Shown: positions 1 to 9,008, numbered from the stretch's first letter. The stretch: DNA of 64,000 nt from Paenarthrobacter sp. (GCA_031179305.1 JAPSHX010000019.1:1-64000), one strand, 5' to 3'. The notes: generated by a model not told the origin, from the sequence alone. Numbers and translations are program-made.

Positions 1-2
1 AA

Positions 3-98
3 GCGCTCATTGCCCTGGCCCGACGACGCTGCGACACCCTCTACGCCATGCTCCGCGACGGGACCCTCTACCAATCCCCAACACCCACAACCACTTGA
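3..98 (+). pseudogene. IS110-family transposase, C-terminal end (truncated by window edge)
   Basis: The open frame reads in from before the window and ends at TGA 96-98. Its last residues (ALIALARRRCDTLYAMLRDGTLY, shown here in two parts: ALIALARRRCDTLY then AMLRDGTLY) match the C-terminal tail typical of IS110-type DEDD transposases. Only 31 residues are inside the window, so whether the element is intact cannot be judged. No terminal repeat is obvious in the following 90 bases; IS110 elements usually lack them. The IS lies just beyond the 3' end of the ABC permease gene, so this edge may be an insertion junction. Confidence 0.7.
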
Positions 99-190
99 CG
101 AAAAACATAGGGACACTCTCACTTCCCGTCAGTATGACCGCGGGAACTGAGAGAGCGATTCTCGTTTGGCGTGATGATGTGCGGGAGGGT

Positions 191-2656
191 CTAGGCTGTG
201 GCCAGTCCCTCCACCGGTGACAAGCGCGCCGCGCGCCGGGCAGGAACCACTGAAGCCAGGAGCCCTGCAACCACGGCGACACCGAAAACAGCCGCCAGCT
301 GGAGCCACGGCACGGCCGGAACAACTGTGGCTACGCCTCCCAGGCTTGCCTGCGCGCCGAGCCAGCCATAGACGATGCCCAAAGCTGCTCCCATGATCGC
401 GGCCACACCGGCGACGAGCACGGCCTCGATGGCCAGCATGCCGCGGAGTTGGCCCCTGGTCAGCCCCAAGGCACGAAGCAGCGAGTTCTCGCGCGTCCGC
501 TCCAGGACCGAGAGCGACAACGTGTTGGCTACACCGATCAGGGCGATCACCACCGCGACACCAAGAAGCCCCGTGACTACCAGCAACAGGACATCGATGA
601 TGCTGTTGAAGGTCACCCTCTCAATTGCGGCGCCACTGACAGTGCGCTCATGCACGCCCAACGCGGCCGCGATCTCTTTCTGAATGGCCTGAACCCGGTC
701 CGCAGACACGGAATCATCCAGTTTCACCCACACCATGCCGGGCGTTTCCGGTAGCGCATCAGCGGGGATGCTGGAACTTTCCACGAAGGCAGGCACGTGG
801 CGGGTACGCAGGACTTTGGCATCGAGCGAAACGGTGCCGGTCGCCGTCGTGATTCTTGCCGGGCCTTCGGGGGAGTCCTCAGGCAGATAAACGATGCCCG
901 TGGACGGCTTCAGGTGGTTATCACGCACCACGGATGCAGCGTCTGCGGCGGACAGGCCATAGATGGTCATGCCGCCGTCGGGCGTCGCACTGTCACTCAG
1001 CGTTCCCACCGGCTGCAGCAGCACTGCAGCGCTGACGCCGTCGAGCGCCTTAATCCGAAATACAGCCTGGGCGGGATCGCTGGCGTCCACTGCGGTTTGG
1101 GCGGACAGGTCCACCGGGTAGTTTTCCGCCAAGGTGTCGTTGAAGGCGTGCCTGGAGGTAGCCGCTCCGGTCATCATGAGGGAAACCAAGGTGACGCCGA
1201 TCAGCAGCGCGGCGGCAGTAGCGGAGGTACGGGCAGGGTTTCGCGTCGCATTGACGGCGGCAAGCTTGCCAGGCACACCGGCGGGTGCGGCCAGACGTCC
1301 CGCCAGGGCCACCACGGAGGGAATGAACAGGGTGGAGCACAACAGGATCCCCACAAACGACGCAGCACCACCAAGCAGCGCCACCAGCAAGGAAACAGTC
1401 ATGCTGCCGTACACCAGCAGGACTGTTCCGCCCACCAGGGCCAGCAGGCCCAGGGCAAGGCGAATCTTGCCACGCCGGTTGCTGACGGAGGCGTCATCGG
1501 CCGGGCGGAGGGCGGCGAGTGGCGCGACGGCGGTGGCCGCCTTCGCGGGCACCAACGCAGCCACTACGGTGAGAAGCGTTCCGGCCACCAGGCCGGCAAT
1601 GATGGCCGACGGCGGCACCGCCAACGTCGCGAACGCTTGCTCAGGCTGGGATTTAGCCCAGGCGATCAAGCCGGTCATCAGGCCTGTCGCAGCGAGGACC
1701 CCCAAGACTGAAGAGATGAACCCAACCACGACGGCCTCCAGCATGACCGAACCGCGGATCTGTGCCCGCCCGGCGCCCAGGCACCGGAGCAATGCCAACT
1801 CCCTGGTCCGCTGCGCCACCAGAACGGAGAAAGTATTGGCCACCACCAGGGTGGAAACGAGGATGGCCACTCCCGCGAAGGCGAGCAGCACAACGGTCAG
1901 CTGGTCCTGGCCCGCACTGAGCATGGCCACTGTGGAGGTGACCTTCTCCTGTGCCGTTTCCAGCACGGGCTCAACGGCACCTGCTGATTCCATGCGGTGT
2001 GCGATGTAGTCCTTGGCCGCTGTGACGTCTTCGCCGGGCTTGAGTGCGAACTGTAGCCCGGAGTACCCGGCTCCCGCGTCCTGGACCGCGTTCACTACTG
2101 ACGCAGAAGCCACCAACTGGGCGGCCGATGACGAGAAGGGATCGTTGGTGGCCTTGGTCAGGCCGGAGATGGTCACTTTTGCCGTCTTGACGGGTCCTGC
2201 ACCCCGCAACTCCAAGGTGCTGCCGACTGTGAGGCCCAGATGATCGGCCGTCTTGACGTCAATGACGGCTTCCGAAGAGTTCGATGGCATGGACCCGGAG
2301 GAAAGCACTGCACCCTCCAGGGAAGCCGGCGCCGCATTGCGCAGCCGGCCGTATTGTTCACCCCCGCCAGCCTCGAACGTTACGTAGGTGGACCGCTCGG
2401 CATAGCTGTCCTGCACTGCGGGCGAGGAAACCGCCGCGTCCACCGCTGCCTGCGTGAACGGCTCCCCGTTCTTGGAAGTAGCCACAACATCGGCGTTGCG
2501 GTATGCCTCGCCGATGCTCGCGCCCAGTGACGCATTGGTGCTCGCGCCCACCATCAGCGTGGCCGAGAGGAACATGACAGACAACATGACTGCCAGCCCA
2601 ATAGCCACGAAACGCCGGAAGTGGGTGGTCAATTGGGAAAGGGCAACGCGCAACAT
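191..2656 (-). CDS. FtsX-like ABC transporter permease (two-domain, 821 aa)
   Basis: Membrane subunit of a MacB/FtsX-type ABC exporter. An N-terminal transmembrane helix (about residues 14-36) is followed by a large extracytoplasmic domain, then a three-helix FtsX core (about 255-380), a central membrane pair (about 400-460), a second extracytoplasmic domain and a second FtsX core near the C terminus (about 690-815). The duplicated FtsX layout is common in actinobacterial exporters of antibiotics or lipids and in lipoprotein-handling systems. The ATG lies 3 nt after the ATPase stop, so the two are co-translated. The substrate cannot be read from sequence; control by the adjacent two-component system is likely. 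Confidence 0.93.
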   Translation of the reverse strand: MLRVALSQLTTHFRRFVAIGLAVMLSVMFLSATLMVGASTNASLGASIGEAYRNADVVATSKNGEPFTQAAVDAAVSSPAVQDSYAERSTYVTFEAGGGEQYGRLRNAAPASLEGAVLSSGSMPSNSSEAVIDVKTADHLGLTVGSTLELRGAGPVKTAKVTISGLTKATNDPFSSSAAQLVASASVVNAVQDAGAGYSGLQFALKPGEDVTAAKDYIAHRMESAGAVEPVLETAQEKVTSTVAMLSAGQDQLTVVLLAFAGVAILVSTLVVANTFSVLVAQRTRELALLRCLGAGRAQIRGSVMLEAVVVGFISSVLGVLAATGLMTGLIAWAKSQPEQAFATLAVPPSAIIAGLVAGTLLTVVAALVPAKAATAVAPLAALRPADDASVSNRRGKIRLALGLLALVGGTVLLVYGSMTVSLLVALLGGAASFVGILLCSTLFIPSVVALAGRLAAPAGVPGKLAAVNATRNPARTSATAAALLIGVTLVSLMMTGAATSRHAFNDTLAENYPVDLSAQTAVDASDPAQAVFRIKALDGVSAAVLLQPVGTLSDSATPDGGMTIYGLSAADAASVVRDNHLKPSTGIVYLPEDSPEGPARITTATGTVSLDAKVLRTRHVPAFVESSSIPADALPETPGMVWVKLDDSVSADRVQAIQKEIAAALGVHERTVSGAAIERVTFNSIIDVLLLVVTGLLGVAVVIALIGVANTLSLSVLERTRENSLLRALGLTRGQLRGMLAIEAVLVAGVAAIMGAALGIVYGWLGAQASLGGVATVVPAVPWLQLAAVFGVAVVAGLLASVVPARRAARLSPVEGLATA

Positions 2657-2659
2657 GCC

Positions 2660-3454
2660 TTAGGCCCCCAGCTTGCCGAGGGCAGCCAACACAGAATCGG
2701 CAGTGGGATCGTGGATCTCGCCCACCAACCCTCCATCGCTCATCAGCACCACGCGGTCCGCGTAGCTCGCTGCCACGGGATCGTGGGTGACCATGATGAT
2801 GGTTTGCCCCATTTCCTGGCTGCTGCGGCGCAGCAATGCCAGGACTTCTCCGCCCGCCCGTGAGTCCAGGTTTCCGGTGGGTTCGTCGCCGAATACGACG
2901 TCGGGACGCGTCAGCAATGCCCGGGCTACAGCCACGCGCTGCTGTTGGCCGCCCGAGAGCTCATGGGGCCGGTGCTTCAAACGGTCTTTGAGCCCCAGCG
3001 TCGTGACAACCGTATCCAGCCACCCGGCGTCGGCGGTGGTTCCTGCCAAAGCGAGCGGAAGTGTGATGTTCTGCTCGGCGGTCAATGTGGGCACCAGGTT
3101 GAACGCCTGGAAAACGAAGCCGATGCGCTCCCGGCGCAGAGCGGTGAGTTGACGGTCATTGAGCCCCGTCAATTCGGTGCCGCCCAGCAGAATCCGTCCG
3201 GAATCGGCCGTGTCCAAGCCGGCAAGGCAATGCATCAAGGTGGACTTGCCGGATCCGGACGGTCCCATGATCGCAGTGAATTTGCCGGCATCGAAGCTCA
3301 CTGAGACGTTGTTCAAGGCAGTGACGGTGGTATCAGCGCGGCCGTAGCTCTTGGTCAGCTCATGGGCCTCCACAGCGGGACGAGCCTGGGCGTCTTCCGG
3401 GCGTGCGGGTCGATCGGTTCCTGGCGGGTGGGGGAGAGGCGTGAATGTTGTCAT
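2660..3454 (-). CDS. ABC transporter ATP-binding protein (LolD/MacB type)
   Basis: This 264-residue ATPase powers the FtsX-type permease encoded directly downstream. Visible motifs are Walker A GPSGSGKST, the signature LSGGQQQRVAVARAL, Walker B VVFGDEPTGNLDS and the switch histidine in IMVTHDP. These place it in the LolD/MacB/FtsE class, which drives mechanotransmission or export rather than ordinary import. Translation starts at an ATG with no Shine-Dalgarno; a TAGCGT hexamer ends exactly 6 nt before it, so the mRNA is probably leaderless. The promoter is separate from that of the upstream histidine kinase and response regulator genes. Confidence 0.95.
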   Translation of the reverse strand: MTTFTPLPHPPGTDRPARPEDAQARPAVEAHELTKSYGRADTTVTALNNVSVSFDAGKFTAIMGPSGSGKSTLMHCLAGLDTADSGRILLGGTELTGLNDRQLTALRRERIGFVFQAFNLVPTLTAEQNITLPLALAGTTADAGWLDTVVTTLGLKDRLKHRPHELSGGQQQRVAVARALLTRPDVVFGDEPTGNLDSRAGGEVLALLRRSSQEMGQTIIMVTHDPVAASYADRVVLMSDGGLVGEIHDPTADSVLAALGKLGA

Positions 3455-3466
3455 GGTTCCACGCTA
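3455..3466 (-). promoter_or_regulatory. Leaderless promoter of the ABC ATPase gene
   Basis: On the minus strand TAGCGT (3466-3461) is followed by six bases and then the ATG at 3454, so the expected +1 coincides with the start codon. No ribosome binding site is present. Inferred from spacing. Confidence 0.5.
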
Positions 3467-3522
3467 TGTTTCCGGCCAGCCCTGCCGGATCGGGCCGCAG
3501 GCCCATTATCGCGGAGGCTGGC

Positions 3523-3538
3523 TCATACCGTGGTCTGA
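3523..3538 (-). promoter_or_regulatory. Candidate response-regulator site upstream of the ABC operon
   Basis: The plus strand reads TCATACCGTGGTCTGA. The same 16-mer with one change is at 5479-5494 before the histidine kinase gene. Here its centre is about 76 bp upstream of the predicted start of the ABC ATPase mRNA. Presence at both promoters of the locus suggests it binds the NarL-type regulator encoded between them (inference). Confidence 0.4.
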
Positions 3539-3542
3539 GATG

Positions 3543-4256
3543 CTAGGTACCCGGGGATACAACGCCGGTCTCATAGGCGATGACCACCACCTGGACACGG
3601 TCCCGTGCGCCAAGCTTCGCCAGGATATGACCCACGTGGGTCTTGACCGTGGCCTCGGATAAGAACAGCCCCGCCGCGATTTCCGGGTTCGATTGTCCCT
3701 GCGCAATCAGCTGGAACACCTCGCGCTCGCGGGCTGTAAGGCGTTCGACGGCGGCAGCATGCTCACTCTGCTCCGGTGTTTGCGTTCTCAGCAGGGGCGC
3801 CACGTGGTCAAGCAAGCGTCGGGTGGTGGAAGGGGCAATCACGGCGTCCCCGCGATAGACAGTGCGGATGGCCTCGAGTAGCTCCTCCGGCGGTGCATCC
3901 TTCAGGAGGAATCCGCTGGCGCCGGCCTGGATGGCTGCAAGGGCGTACTCGTCAAGGTCAAAGGTGGTGAGGACAACGATTTTCACATCTGCACGCTGCG
4001 AACCGCTGGGCTGTGCCCCTGCCTGTTCCAGGATGCGCCGGGTCGCCTCAATGCCGTCCATCCCTGGCATGCGAACATCCATGAGGACCACGTCGGCGGC
4101 GGTGGCTCGCAGGGCTTGGACCGCCTCAATTCCGTTACCGGCCTCGGCCACCACTTCAAGGTCCGGCTGTGAATTGATGAGCATGCCAAAACCCGATCGA
4201 ACCAATTGCTGGTCATCAACGAGCGCCACCCGGATGGGTGCGGGAACTTCAGGCAT
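3543..4256 (-). CDS. NarL/LuxR-family response regulator
   Basis: A 237-residue two-component regulator. The receiver domain (about 8-140) has the acidic pair DD at 14-15, the phospho-acceptor Asp in VLMDVRMPG, the Thr of VVLTTFD and the Lys of FLLKDAP. The C-terminal LuxR-type helix-turn-helix (about 170-230) contains LTAREREVFQLIAQG and SEATVKTHVGHIL. Its ATG lies 3 nt after the stop of the histidine kinase gene, so the pair is co-translated. Likely targets are its own operon and the ABC exporter genes downstream, both preceded by the same 16-mer. Confidence 0.95.
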   Translation of the reverse strand: MPEVPAPIRVALVDDQQLVRSGFGMLINSQPDLEVVAEAGNGIEAVQALRATAADVVLMDVRMPGMDGIEATRRILEQAGAQPSGSQRADVKIVVLTTFDLDEYALAAIQAGASGFLLKDAPPEELLEAIRTVYRGDAVIAPSTTRRLLDHVAPLLRTQTPEQSEHAAAVERLTAREREVFQLIAQGQSNPEIAAGLFLSEATVKTHVGHILAKLGARDRVQVVVIAYETGVVSPGT

Positions 4257-4259
4257 GGC

Positions 4260-5444
4260 TTAGGCCTCCGAATATGGAATAAACGCGGACACACGGAAAC
4301 CGCCGCCCTGTTCAGGGCCCGCGGTCAAGGAACCATCGTAGAGGGAGACGCGCTCACCCATTCCACGCAGCCCATTGCCGCCGCCGGCGGTGGGCGGATC
4401 TGCAGCGGCGCCCCGGCCGTCGTCGATGATGTCCAGTTGAAGGCCGCGGGCCAGCCACGTCAGGGTGACACTCGCCGTCGCCTTCGGTCCTGCGTGTTTC
4501 ATCACGTTGGTCAGGGCTTCCTGGATAATGCGATAGGCCGTAAGTTCCGCGCCGGCTGGTAGGGCCCTGCGGGGTACGCCGGTCTCTTCGAAGGCTACCT
4601 GCAGTGTTGCGGCGCGAAAGCCAAGGAGGAGTTCGTCGAGATCGGAAAGCCGGGGTTGAGGGCGGGTAGGGGAGTCGTCGTCGGAGCGGAGTATGCCCAG
4701 CAGTCTTCGCATCTCGCCCAGAGAATCCCGGCCCGTGGCAGCAATGGTTGCCAGGGCCTCGGTTGCGAGTTCGGGTTTCGCGGCGGCAGCGTATCGGGCA
4801 CCGTCCGCTTGGGTGATGATGACCGACAGCGAGTGCGCCACGATGTCGTGCATTTCCCTGGCAATGTGGGAACGTTCATCGGCGGCGGCCAGTTTGCGCT
4901 CCTGCATCTGCTCCACTTCAAGCCTCCGCGTGCGATCCTCAAGGGCCTGAAGCTGTAGCCGGCGTACGCGTGTGAGGTCGCCCAGCGTCCAGCTCACCAG
5001 TACCAGCATCCATATCAGAACGGTGTAGAGCGCACCGATGGTGAGGCCCAGGATGCCGGACTCAGCTGTGGTTGAAAAGAGCCGGGTAGTGAGCATGACC
5101 CCACCCAACAGTCCGGTCAAAAGAACCGTCCGACTCGCCCACGCTGGGCCATAAGCGGCCGTGGCGTAAATGACCAGCGGGACAGCGATTTGGCCCGCTA
5201 CGGGTTCAGCGCCTGCCGCCCACTGGATGAGGCACACCAGGACAACGACGCCGGCCGCCACGGCCGGGCGGGTGCGTCGCCATGCGAGGGGAAGCAGGAG
5301 GCTGCAGGACAAGAGGAACAACCAGGGCCGGTCTGCGACCAGATAGACAGGACCAAAGAGGAGGATGAGGAGGCACGTGGCCGTCATATCAACTTTGAAG
5401 CGGTTGATGCGGAACCATTCGTATATCTCGTGCCTTCTATCCAC
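4260..5444 (-). CDS. NarL-type sensor histidine kinase (HisKA_3)
   Basis: Membrane sensor kinase of 394 residues, partner of the regulator encoded 3 nt downstream. The N-terminal half carries four or five hydrophobic segments (about 20-155) with no large extracytoplasmic loop, typical of intramembrane-sensing kinases linked to ABC exporters. The dimerisation helix has the phospho-acceptor His in [12 protein letters not shown] (about 200). The ATPase domain has an N box in [11 protein letters not shown] and glycine-rich turns in DDGRG and [11 protein letters not shown]. Translation starts at GTG 5444, placed 6 nt after TAGAGT with no Shine-Dalgarno, so a leaderless mRNA is likely. Confidence 0.95.
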   Translation of the reverse strand: MDRRHEIYEWFRINRFKVDMTATCLLILLFGPVYLVADRPWLFLLSCSLLLPLAWRRTRPAVAAGVVVLVCLIQWAAGAEPVAGQIAVPLVIYATAAYGPAWASRTVLLTGLLGGVMLTTRLFSTTAESGILGLTIGALYTVLIWMLVLVSWTLGDLTRVRRLQLQALEDRTRRLEVEQMQERKLAAADERSHIAREMHDIVAHSLSVIITQADGARYAAAAKPELATEALATIAATGRDSLGEMRRLLGILRSDDDSPTRPQPRLSDLDELLLGFRAATLQVAFEETGVPRRALPAGAELTAYRIIQEALTNVMKHAGPKATASVTLTWLARGLQLDIIDDGRGAAADPPTAGGGNGLRGMGERVSLYDGSLTAGPEQGGGFRVSAFIPYSEA

Positions 5445-5456
5445 GCTATGACTCTA
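5445..5456 (-). promoter_or_regulatory. Leaderless promoter of the histidine kinase gene
   Basis: The minus strand reads TAGAGT (5456-5451), then six bases, then GTG at 5444. The -10 element therefore places the transcript start on the start codon. Confidence 0.5.
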
Positions 5457-5478
5457 TGTGGTTGCACCCGACGGGGCA

Positions 5479-5494
5479 TCATGCCGTGGTCTGA
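5479..5494 (-). promoter_or_regulatory. Candidate response-regulator site upstream of the sensor kinase
   Basis: The plus strand reads TCATGCCGTGGTCTGA, matching 15 of 16 bases of the element at 3523-3538. Its centre is about 42 bp upstream of the predicted kinase transcript start, a usual position for an activator next to the -35 region. Autoregulation is inferred. Confidence 0.4.
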
Positions 5495-5543
5495 CTCTCG
5501 CCGGGGCTATGAGCACAGTGAGTGTTCGAAGAGTGAGACGATT

Positions 5544-5574
5544 TTGACCAGCATGTGGATTGCTTGGCTAGATA
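5544..5574 (+). promoter_or_regulatory. Candidate leuB promoter
   Basis: TTGACC (5544-5549) and TAGATA (5569-5574) are separated by 19 bp. The ATG at 5580 lies 5 nt beyond the -10 element and has no ribosome binding site, so a leaderless or nearly leaderless leuB transcript is plausible. The spacer is longer than ideal. Confidence 0.35.
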
Positions 5575-5579
5575 GAGCT

Positions 5580-6632
5580 ATGAGTGCAACGTCCATCAAT
5601 CTCGCTGTCATCCCAGGCGACGGCATTGGCCCTGAGGTCATCGCCGAAGCCGTCAAGGTCCTCGAAAAGGCCGTCGCCGCCGAAGGCGTAACCCTTGAGC
5701 TGACCAACTACAAGCTTGGCGCCCAGCACTGGCTTGAGACTGGCGAGACCCTCCCGGACGAGGTCCTGGAAGACCTCCGCACGCGTGATGCCATCCTCTT
5801 TGGAGCAGTGGGCGCAGCCCCGGGTGATACCCGCATCCCTTCCGGCATCATCGAACGCGAGATGCTGCTCAAGCTTCGTTTTAGCCTGGACCACTATGTA
5901 AACCTGCGCCCGTCCCGCTTGTACGGGACCGTCGGCAGCCCCCTGGCCAACCCCGGTACCATCGATTTCATCGTGGTGCGCGAAGGTACCGAGGGGCCCT
6001 ATGTGGGCAACGGCGGCACCCTGCGCGGCGGCACTCCCCACGAAGTGGCCACGGAAGTCTCCCTCAACACGGCTCATGGCGTGGAGCGCGTCGTCCGCGA
6101 TGCCTTCCGCCGCGCCAACGAGCGTCCGCGCAAGCACGTCACGCTCGTTCATAAGCACAATGTGCTGGTCTTTGCCGGGCACTTGTGGAAGCGCACTGTT
6201 GAGGCCGTGGCCCGGGAATTCCCCGAGGTCACCCACGACTACCTGCACATCGATGCCGCCACCATCTTCATGGTGACCGACCCTTCACGCTTTGATGTCA
6301 TCGTCACCGACAACCTTTTCGGCGATATCCTCACCGACCTCGCCGCTGCAATCACCGGCGGCATCGGCCTGGCGGCATCGGGCAACATCAACATGGACCG
6401 CACCGCACCGTCCATGTTCGAGCCCGTCCACGGCTCAGCCCCGGACATCGCCGGACAGCAGAAAGCAGATCCCACCGCGGCCATCCTCTCCGCAGTGCTC
6501 CTCCTGGACCACCTTGGCTACACCACGGCGGCCCGCAAGATCGAAGCGGCAGTAGTCGCCGACGTCGAAGGCCGCACCGGTGAGCCGCGCAGCACCGCTG
6601 CTATTGGTGATGCCATCGCGGCCGCACTTTAG
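5580..6632 (+). CDS. leuB: 3-isopropylmalate dehydrogenase
   Basis: Catalyses the NAD-dependent oxidative decarboxylation of 3-isopropylmalate, the third step specific to leucine synthesis. The 350-residue length fits the family. The N terminus [13 protein letters not shown], the region around [17 protein letters not shown] (metal and substrate binding) and the nucleotide site [13 protein letters not shown] are all present. The open frame continues upstream to 5190 across the divergent kinase promoter, but homology begins at [15 protein letters not shown], so the start is ATG 5580. ilvE follows in the same direction, and leuCD lie about 11 kb downstream. Confidence 0.97.
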   Translation: MSATSINLAVIPGDGIGPEVIAEAVKVLEKAVAAEGVTLELTNYKLGAQHWLETGETLPDEVLEDLRTRDAILFGAVGAAPGDTRIPSGIIEREMLLKLRFSLDHYVNLRPSRLYGTVGSPLANPGTIDFIVVREGTEGPYVGNGGTLRGGTPHEVATEVSLNTAHGVERVVRDAFRRANERPRKHVTLVHKHNVLVFAGHLWKRTVEAVAREFPEVTHDYLHIDAATIFMVTDPSRFDVIVTDNLFGDILTDLAAAITGGIGLAASGNINMDRTAPSMFEPVHGSAPDIAGQQKADPTAAILSAVLLLDHLGYTTAARKIEAAVVADVEGRTGEPRSTAAIGDAIAAAL

Positions 6633-6752
6633 GCCCATTTCTCAGGCGTAAGCTTGTGTTGAATTATTTACCTGCTTCCCTGGTCCATCGCTGAACCACA
6701 CCCTTTTTTGGGGCCCGGTTCGCACTGCCAGGTAGCTGACTGTGGAGGAAAC

Positions 6753-7865
6753 ATGACTCAGACTGCCCATGGCGTCGAATTCAGCCAGCAGCTTTCGGAT
6801 ACCCCGAAGTCTGCTGAGGAGCGTGCAGCCGTCCTGGCGAACCCAGGCTTCGGCGACTACTTCACCGACCACACCGCCGTCGTTGACTACAAGGTTGACG
6901 CCGATGGAAATGGCGGTTGGCAGAATGCCCGGATCGAACCCTACGGACCCATCTCCCTGGACCCCTCGGCTGCTGTCCTGCACTACGGCCAGGAAATCTT
7001 CGAGGGCCTTAAGGCCTACCGTCACGCTGACGGTTCCGTTTGGACCTTCCGGCCCGAAGCCAACGCAGCACGGTTGAACAAGTCCGCGCGTCGCCTTGCA
7101 CTCCCGGAACTGCCCGAGGAGTACTTCCTCGGTGCCATTCGCGAACTCGTGCAGGCTGACAAGGAATGGGTTCCTTCCGGCGACGGTGAAGCCCTTTACT
7201 TGCGCCCGTTCATGATCGCTACGGAGGCGTTCCTTGGTGTGCGTGCTGCCCGCGAAGTGTCCTTCCGCGTCATCGCTTCCCCCGCCGGCAATTACTTCGG
7301 CGGCGAGCTCAAGCCCGTGTCCATCTGGATCTCCCGCGAATACGCCCGTGCGGGCCGTGGCGGAACCGGTGCCGCCAAGTGTGGCGGCAACTACGCAGCT
7401 TCCCTGATCGCTCAGCAGGAGGCTGAAGCCAACGGTTGCAAGCAGGTCCTTTTCCTGGACCACTTCAACGACGACGCCGTGGAAGAACTCGGCGGCATGA
7501 ACGTGTTCTTCGTGATGAAGGACGGTTCGCTGGTTACTCCGGCCCTGAGCGGCACCATCCTTGAAGGCGTCACCCGTATGTCCGTCATCCAGGTGGCCAA
7601 GGACATGGGCCGTGAAGTCACCGAGCGCAAGATCACGCTGGATGAGTGGCGCGACGGCGTGGCCTCCGGCGAGATCACCGAGGTCTTCGCTTGCGGCACC
7701 GCAGCCGTGATCACGCCGATCGGTGTGCTTAAGGACGCCACGGAATTCATCGGCTCCGAGGACGCGAAGGCCGGGGAAACCACCATGGCCATCCGCCAGC
7801 AGCTCCTGGGCATCCAGACTGGAACCGTGGAGGACACCCACGGCTGGCTGACGCGCCTGGTCTAA
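6753..7865 (+). CDS. ilvE: Branched-chain amino acid aminotransferase
   Basis: PLP enzyme (fold type IV) that interconverts leucine, isoleucine and valine with their 2-oxo acids, using glutamate. The PLP lysine lies in [15 protein letters not shown], and the phosphate-binding [12 protein letters not shown] segment is near the C terminus. The length of 370 residues fits the actinobacterial family. An in-frame ATG at 6708 exists, but ATG 6753 follows GGAGGA at 6744-6749 with good spacing and starts the conserved protein. Together with leuB just upstream it serves branched-chain amino acid synthesis. A long hairpin follows the stop. Confidence 0.97.
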   Translation: MTQTAHGVEFSQQLSDTPKSAEERAAVLANPGFGDYFTDHTAVVDYKVDADGNGGWQNARIEPYGPISLDPSAAVLHYGQEIFEGLKAYRHADGSVWTFRPEANAARLNKSARRLALPELPEEYFLGAIRELVQADKEWVPSGDGEALYLRPFMIATEAFLGVRAAREVSFRVIASPAGNYFGGELKPVSIWISREYARAGRGGTGAAKCGGNYAASLIAQQEAEANGCKQVLFLDHFNDDAVEELGGMNVFFVMKDGSLVTPALSGTILEGVTRMSVIQVAKDMGREVTERKITLDEWRDGVASGEITEVFACGTAAVITPIGVLKDATEFIGSEDAKAGETTMAIRQQLLGIQTGTVEDTHGWLTRLV

Positions 7866-7889
7866 GTTTTCGACACAGCAGAACGCACG

Positions 7890-7931
7890 ACGGCGGCCCT
7901 TCCACTTGGCAACAAGCGGAAGGGCCGCCGT
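7890..7931 (+). terminator. Hairpin terminator after ilvE
   Basis: Arms 7890-7907 and 7914-7931 pair over 18 bp with one mismatch around a 6-nt loop. Only a weak T-containing stretch (ACTACTT) follows, so termination may be inefficient. Confidence 0.6.
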
Positions 7932-7944
7932 ACTACTTCCCCGA

Positions 7945-8062
7945 ACGCTCTCGCAGGTCTCTCGGGTTTGGGCCGTACGCTCTATCAGGTTCCTCGGGTT
8001 TGAGCCGGACGCTCTCGCAGGTCCCTCGGGTTTGAGCCGGACGCTCTATCAGGTCCCTCGGG
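7945..8062. repeat. 32-bp tandem repeats with a 64-bp higher-order period
   Basis: Four head-to-tail units begin at 7945, 7977, 8009 and 8041; the last is cut after 22 bases. The unit starts ACGCTCTNNCAGGT and ends GGGTTTGAGCCGG. Units 1 and 3 share ACGCTCTCGCAGG while units 2 and 4 share ACGCTCTATCAGG, so the array alternates with a 64-bp period. There are no spacers. It is followed by a short hairpin CACCTC-GGT-GAGGTG (8086-8100). It lies between ilvE and the next gene, and no open frame explains it. It resembles dispersed intergenic repeats of Arthrobacter genomes (recollection, not checked). Confidence 0.85.
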
Positions 8063-8157
8063 AGGCCTTCGACCGGCGACGGCGGCACCTCGGTGAGGTG
8101 ACGGCGTCGAGCGTTGGTGGGGAGGGCTTGGGATGTGAGCGAGCATGCGTTCAGTGT

Positions 8158-8169
8158 CAAGATGGGACA
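8158..8169 (+). promoter_or_regulatory. Candidate leaderless promoter of the MBL-fold gene
   Basis: CAAGAT (8158-8163) followed by six bases and GTG 8170. It supports the GTG as start, although a downstream ATG at 8185 cannot be excluded. Confidence 0.35.
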
Positions 8170-8985
8170 GTGACTTCAGAATCAATGGCGACTTCCGGCA
8201 ACTCGCCCACAAGTGACTCCTCTTCCCTGCAGCGCAGCAGCGAACTCACCCGCTTCCGATTGGCTCCGAACCCGGGCCCAATGAGCCTGGACGGCACGAA
8301 CTCGTACGTCATCGGCGCGCCGGGATCCCGTCATGTGGCGGTGGTAGACCCGGGCCCTGAAGACGAACAGCATTTGGCTGCGTTGGCATCGGCAGGTGTT
8401 GTGGATGTTGTCCTCATTACCCACCGGCACGCGGACCACACTGAAGCATCAGCACGTTTTCACCAGATCACCGGGGCGCCTGTCCGTGCTGCGTTGCCGG
8501 AGCATTGCCACGGCGGCGAGCCGCTGATGGGCGGCGAAGTCCTGACGGCGGGCGGCGTGGAGATTCGCGTGGTGGCCACCCCGGGTCACACGTCGGACTC
8601 CCTTTGCTTCCATGTCCCGGATGACGGGCCCAGCGGATCCGTTCTCACCGGCGATACGATTCTGGGCCGTGGAACCACTGTGTTGGATTACCCGGACGGC
8701 CGGTTGGGTGACTACCTTGCAAGCTTGGACAGGCTTGAAACGATAGGACCCGCGACACTGCTGCCCGCACATGGGCCTGTGCTCCCGGCCTTGGACGAAA
8801 AGTGCCGTGAGTACCGTGATCATCGCGAGCAGCGGCTCGAACAAATCCGAACGGCACTGAAACACCTCGGCGAGGATGCGTCCATCGCTGCGGTCACTGA
8901 TGCGGTTTATCCCGACGTCGACCCATCCGTCAGGTGGGCAGCAGAGACTTCCGTTGCGGCCCAGTTGGATTACCTCCGAAGCTAA
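8170..8985 (+). CDS. Metallo-beta-lactamase-fold hydrolase (glyoxalase II-like)
   Basis: Soluble metal-dependent hydrolase of about 271 residues. The metal signature is in LITHRHADHTEA (HxHxDH), further ligands are in TPGHTSDSL and the Asp of LTGDTILGRG, and the last His is in LLPAHGPV. A small C-terminal winged-helix-like segment (about 205-270) makes it the LACTB2/RNase-Z-like subgroup, whose substrates vary. GTG 8170 is chosen because a CAAGAT hexamer ends 6 nt before it; ATG 8185 is the alternative and has no better ribosome binding site. The neighbouring FAH-family gene has its own promoter, so a shared pathway is not implied. Confidence 0.9.
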   Translation: MTSESMATSGNSPTSDSSSLQRSSELTRFRLAPNPGPMSLDGTNSYVIGAPGSRHVAVVDPGPEDEQHLAALASAGVVDVVLITHRHADHTEASARFHQITGAPVRAALPEHCHGGEPLMGGEVLTAGGVEIRVVATPGHTSDSLCFHVPDDGPSGSVLTGDTILGRGTTVLDYPDGRLGDYLASLDRLETIGPATLLPAHGPVLPALDEKCREYRDHREQRLEQIRTALKHLGEDASIAAVTDAVYPDVDPSVRWAAETSVAAQLDYLRS

Positions 8986-8995
8986 ACCCGGACTG

Positions 8996-9008
8996 TAGGC
9001 TTGAGCCC
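8996..9008 (+). promoter_or_regulatory. Leaderless promoter of the FAH-family gene
   Basis: TAGGCT (8996-9001) then seven bases and ATG 9009. No Shine-Dalgarno is present. Confidence 0.5.

Noticed and set aside
5190..5579. N-terminal extension of LeuB by 130 residues
   Set aside because: It would cover the divergent kinase promoter and kinase N terminus; LeuB homology begins at 5580.
6633..6752. T-box or leucine attenuator before ilvE or leu genes
   Set aside because: No T-box consensus, no run of Leu, Ile or Val codons in a short ORF, and no competing hairpins were seen.
6642..7841. 399-codon open frame opposite ilvE
   Set aside because: Antisense shadow produced by GC-rich codon bias; no family resemblance, while the ilvE frame has all conserved motifs.
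7945..8062. CRISPR array
   Set aside because: The 32-bp units are directly adjacent with no spacers, and no cas gene is present.
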